50,064 nucleotides of DNA, from the NCBI GenBank assembly GCA_016874755.1, contig VGTH01000039.1, positions 1 to 50,064 of the forward strand, given 5' to 3'. The first letter of the stretch is position 1, and each line of letters starts with the position of its first letter. Below the pieces are notes generated by a model. The model was given only the letters and a program-made list of their open reading frames with translations. It was not told where the DNA came from and did not search any database. This DNA is from Deltaproteobacteria bacterium. GTDB taxonomy: Bacteria > Desulfobacterota > Binatia > UBA9968. Shown here in pieces: positions 49,577 to 50,064 of this stretch. The translations under genes and the position numbers were made by a program.

Positions 49577-50064
49577 ATGAGAATCATGTTTTTGAACAAA
49601 GCGCCGAAAGCAGTTTACGACGTGACCGCGATCGAAACGCAGCTCAACAGCTACGCCTCGCCTGGCACTCGGGTCGAAGTCTGCTTTCCCGACAACTTCG
49701 AAGGCTCGCGCGTCGAAGACGTCCTGGGCGACCAGAAGATGCTCAACGGCCTCGATCACCTGATGGAGACTCCGGCTATCATTCGCAAGATCGTCTGGGC
49801 ATCGGAGAACGGCTACGATGCCGTGATCCAGAGCAACACCTTCGACCCCGGCGTCGATGGCGGCCGACTTTGCGTTTCGATGCCTGTCATCGGTCCGTTT
49901 CGCACGACCATTCACATGGTCGCCAACCTGGTCGATCGCATCGGCATCACCGTGCCGCTGCCGTCGCACATCCCTTACACCTGGCGGCTCCTCCGCACCA
50001 TGGGCATGGACGGTTTTGTCACGGGCATCAAGACGCTCTCCACCTATGGTTCCGACCTGAAACA
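49577..50064 (+). CDS. Asp/Glu/hydantoin racemase-family protein, cut by window end
   Basis: From the ATG at 49577 (AGAAGGGAA just upstream) 162 codons stay open to the window edge. MRIMFLNKAPKAVYDVTAIE, YDAVIQSNTFDPGVDGGRL, VSMPVIGPFRTTIHMV and IGITVP follow the Asp/Glu/hydantoin racemase fold. The first catalytic Cys, in homologues within GCfgDPg, is replaced here: SNTFDPG has Asn-Thr. The second Cys would lie beyond the window. If also absent, this is not a racemase but a related decarboxylase-like or binding protein. Confidence 0.75.
   Translation, partial: MRIMFLNKAPKAVYDVTAIETQLNSYASPGTRVEVCFPDNFEGSRVEDVLGDQKMLNGLDHLMETPAIIRKIVWASENGYDAVIQSNTFDPGVDGGRLCVSMPVIGPFRTTIHMVANLVDRIGITVPLPSHIPYTWRLLRTMGMDGFVTGIKTLSTYGSDLK

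Noticed and set aside
1-50064. CRISPR array
   Set aside because: No series of evenly spaced identical repeats with unique spacers was seen; the repeats found are dispersed and palindromic.

Overview
The window looks like part of a chromosome from an uncultured, GC-rich, Gram-negative soil or sediment bacterium. Lipoproteins with lipoboxes, a lytic transglycosylase, an MBOAT/AlgX-type acetylation pair, several solitary NMT1-type solute-binding proteins, a luciferase-like flavoprotein and selenoproteins together recall Binatota/Tectomicrobia-like or deltaproteobacterial lineages. That placement is inference from gene content only.

Layout. 1-4771 is an integron: the last ~60 residues of an integron integrase, an attI-like point, then five same-strand cassettes carrying a zinc-ribbon/HEAT-like protein, a DUF4185 lipoprotein, a GNAT acetyltransferase, a decayed BrnT-type toxin/antitoxin pair and a DUF3052-like protein. 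Four attC sites can be drawn. The integrase 3' end faces the cassettes, an 'inverse' arrangement. 4975-6975 is a lipoprotein/DoxX/aldo-keto reductase operon on the minus strand. 7261-10502 holds a MltD-type transglycosylase, citrate synthase and a SixA phosphatase. 10676-13753 is a complete polar amino-acid ABC importer. 14071-15513 is soluble transhydrogenase. 16466-20638 is an AlgI-like MBOAT acyltransferase followed by a frameshifted AlgX-like/beta-propeller fusion, then an exported methyltransferase-fold protein.

21691-31149 mixes housekeeping genes with the first selenoprotein: grdA, with an in-frame UGA in the CFVU motif, lies next to grdC, and the two are separated by a MITE-like element with 33-bp inverted ends. 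No grdB, grdE or grdD is present. 31223-35357 encodes a metzincin lipoprotein, a membrane spermidine-synthase-like protein and a UvrD helicase. tRNA-Gln(CUG) and tRNA-Glu(CUC) follow, with a decayed tyrosine recombinase abutting the tRNA-Glu 3' end and a broken amidohydrolase beyond it.

40290-44671 is a run of minus-strand genes that looks like one catabolic unit: cupin, reductive-dehalogenase-like double [4Fe-4S] protein, a 67-residue protein, an AhpD-family protein whose CxxC is encoded as Cys-Ser-Tyr-UGA, a solute-binding-fold protein without a signal peptide, and a luciferase-like flavin oxidoreductase. The AhpD UGA is followed by a 7-bp hairpin at bacterial SECIS distance, making it a second selenoprotein. 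The right end carries another NMT1 binding protein, a B12-binding/radical SAM enzyme, a double-VOC protein and the start of an Asp/Glu racemase-family gene cut by the window edge.

The strongest points for follow-up are the two UGA-containing CxxU proteins, the RDase-like/AhpD-Sec/LLM cluster, and the inverse-type integron. Several families of short dispersed intergenic repeats run through the window.
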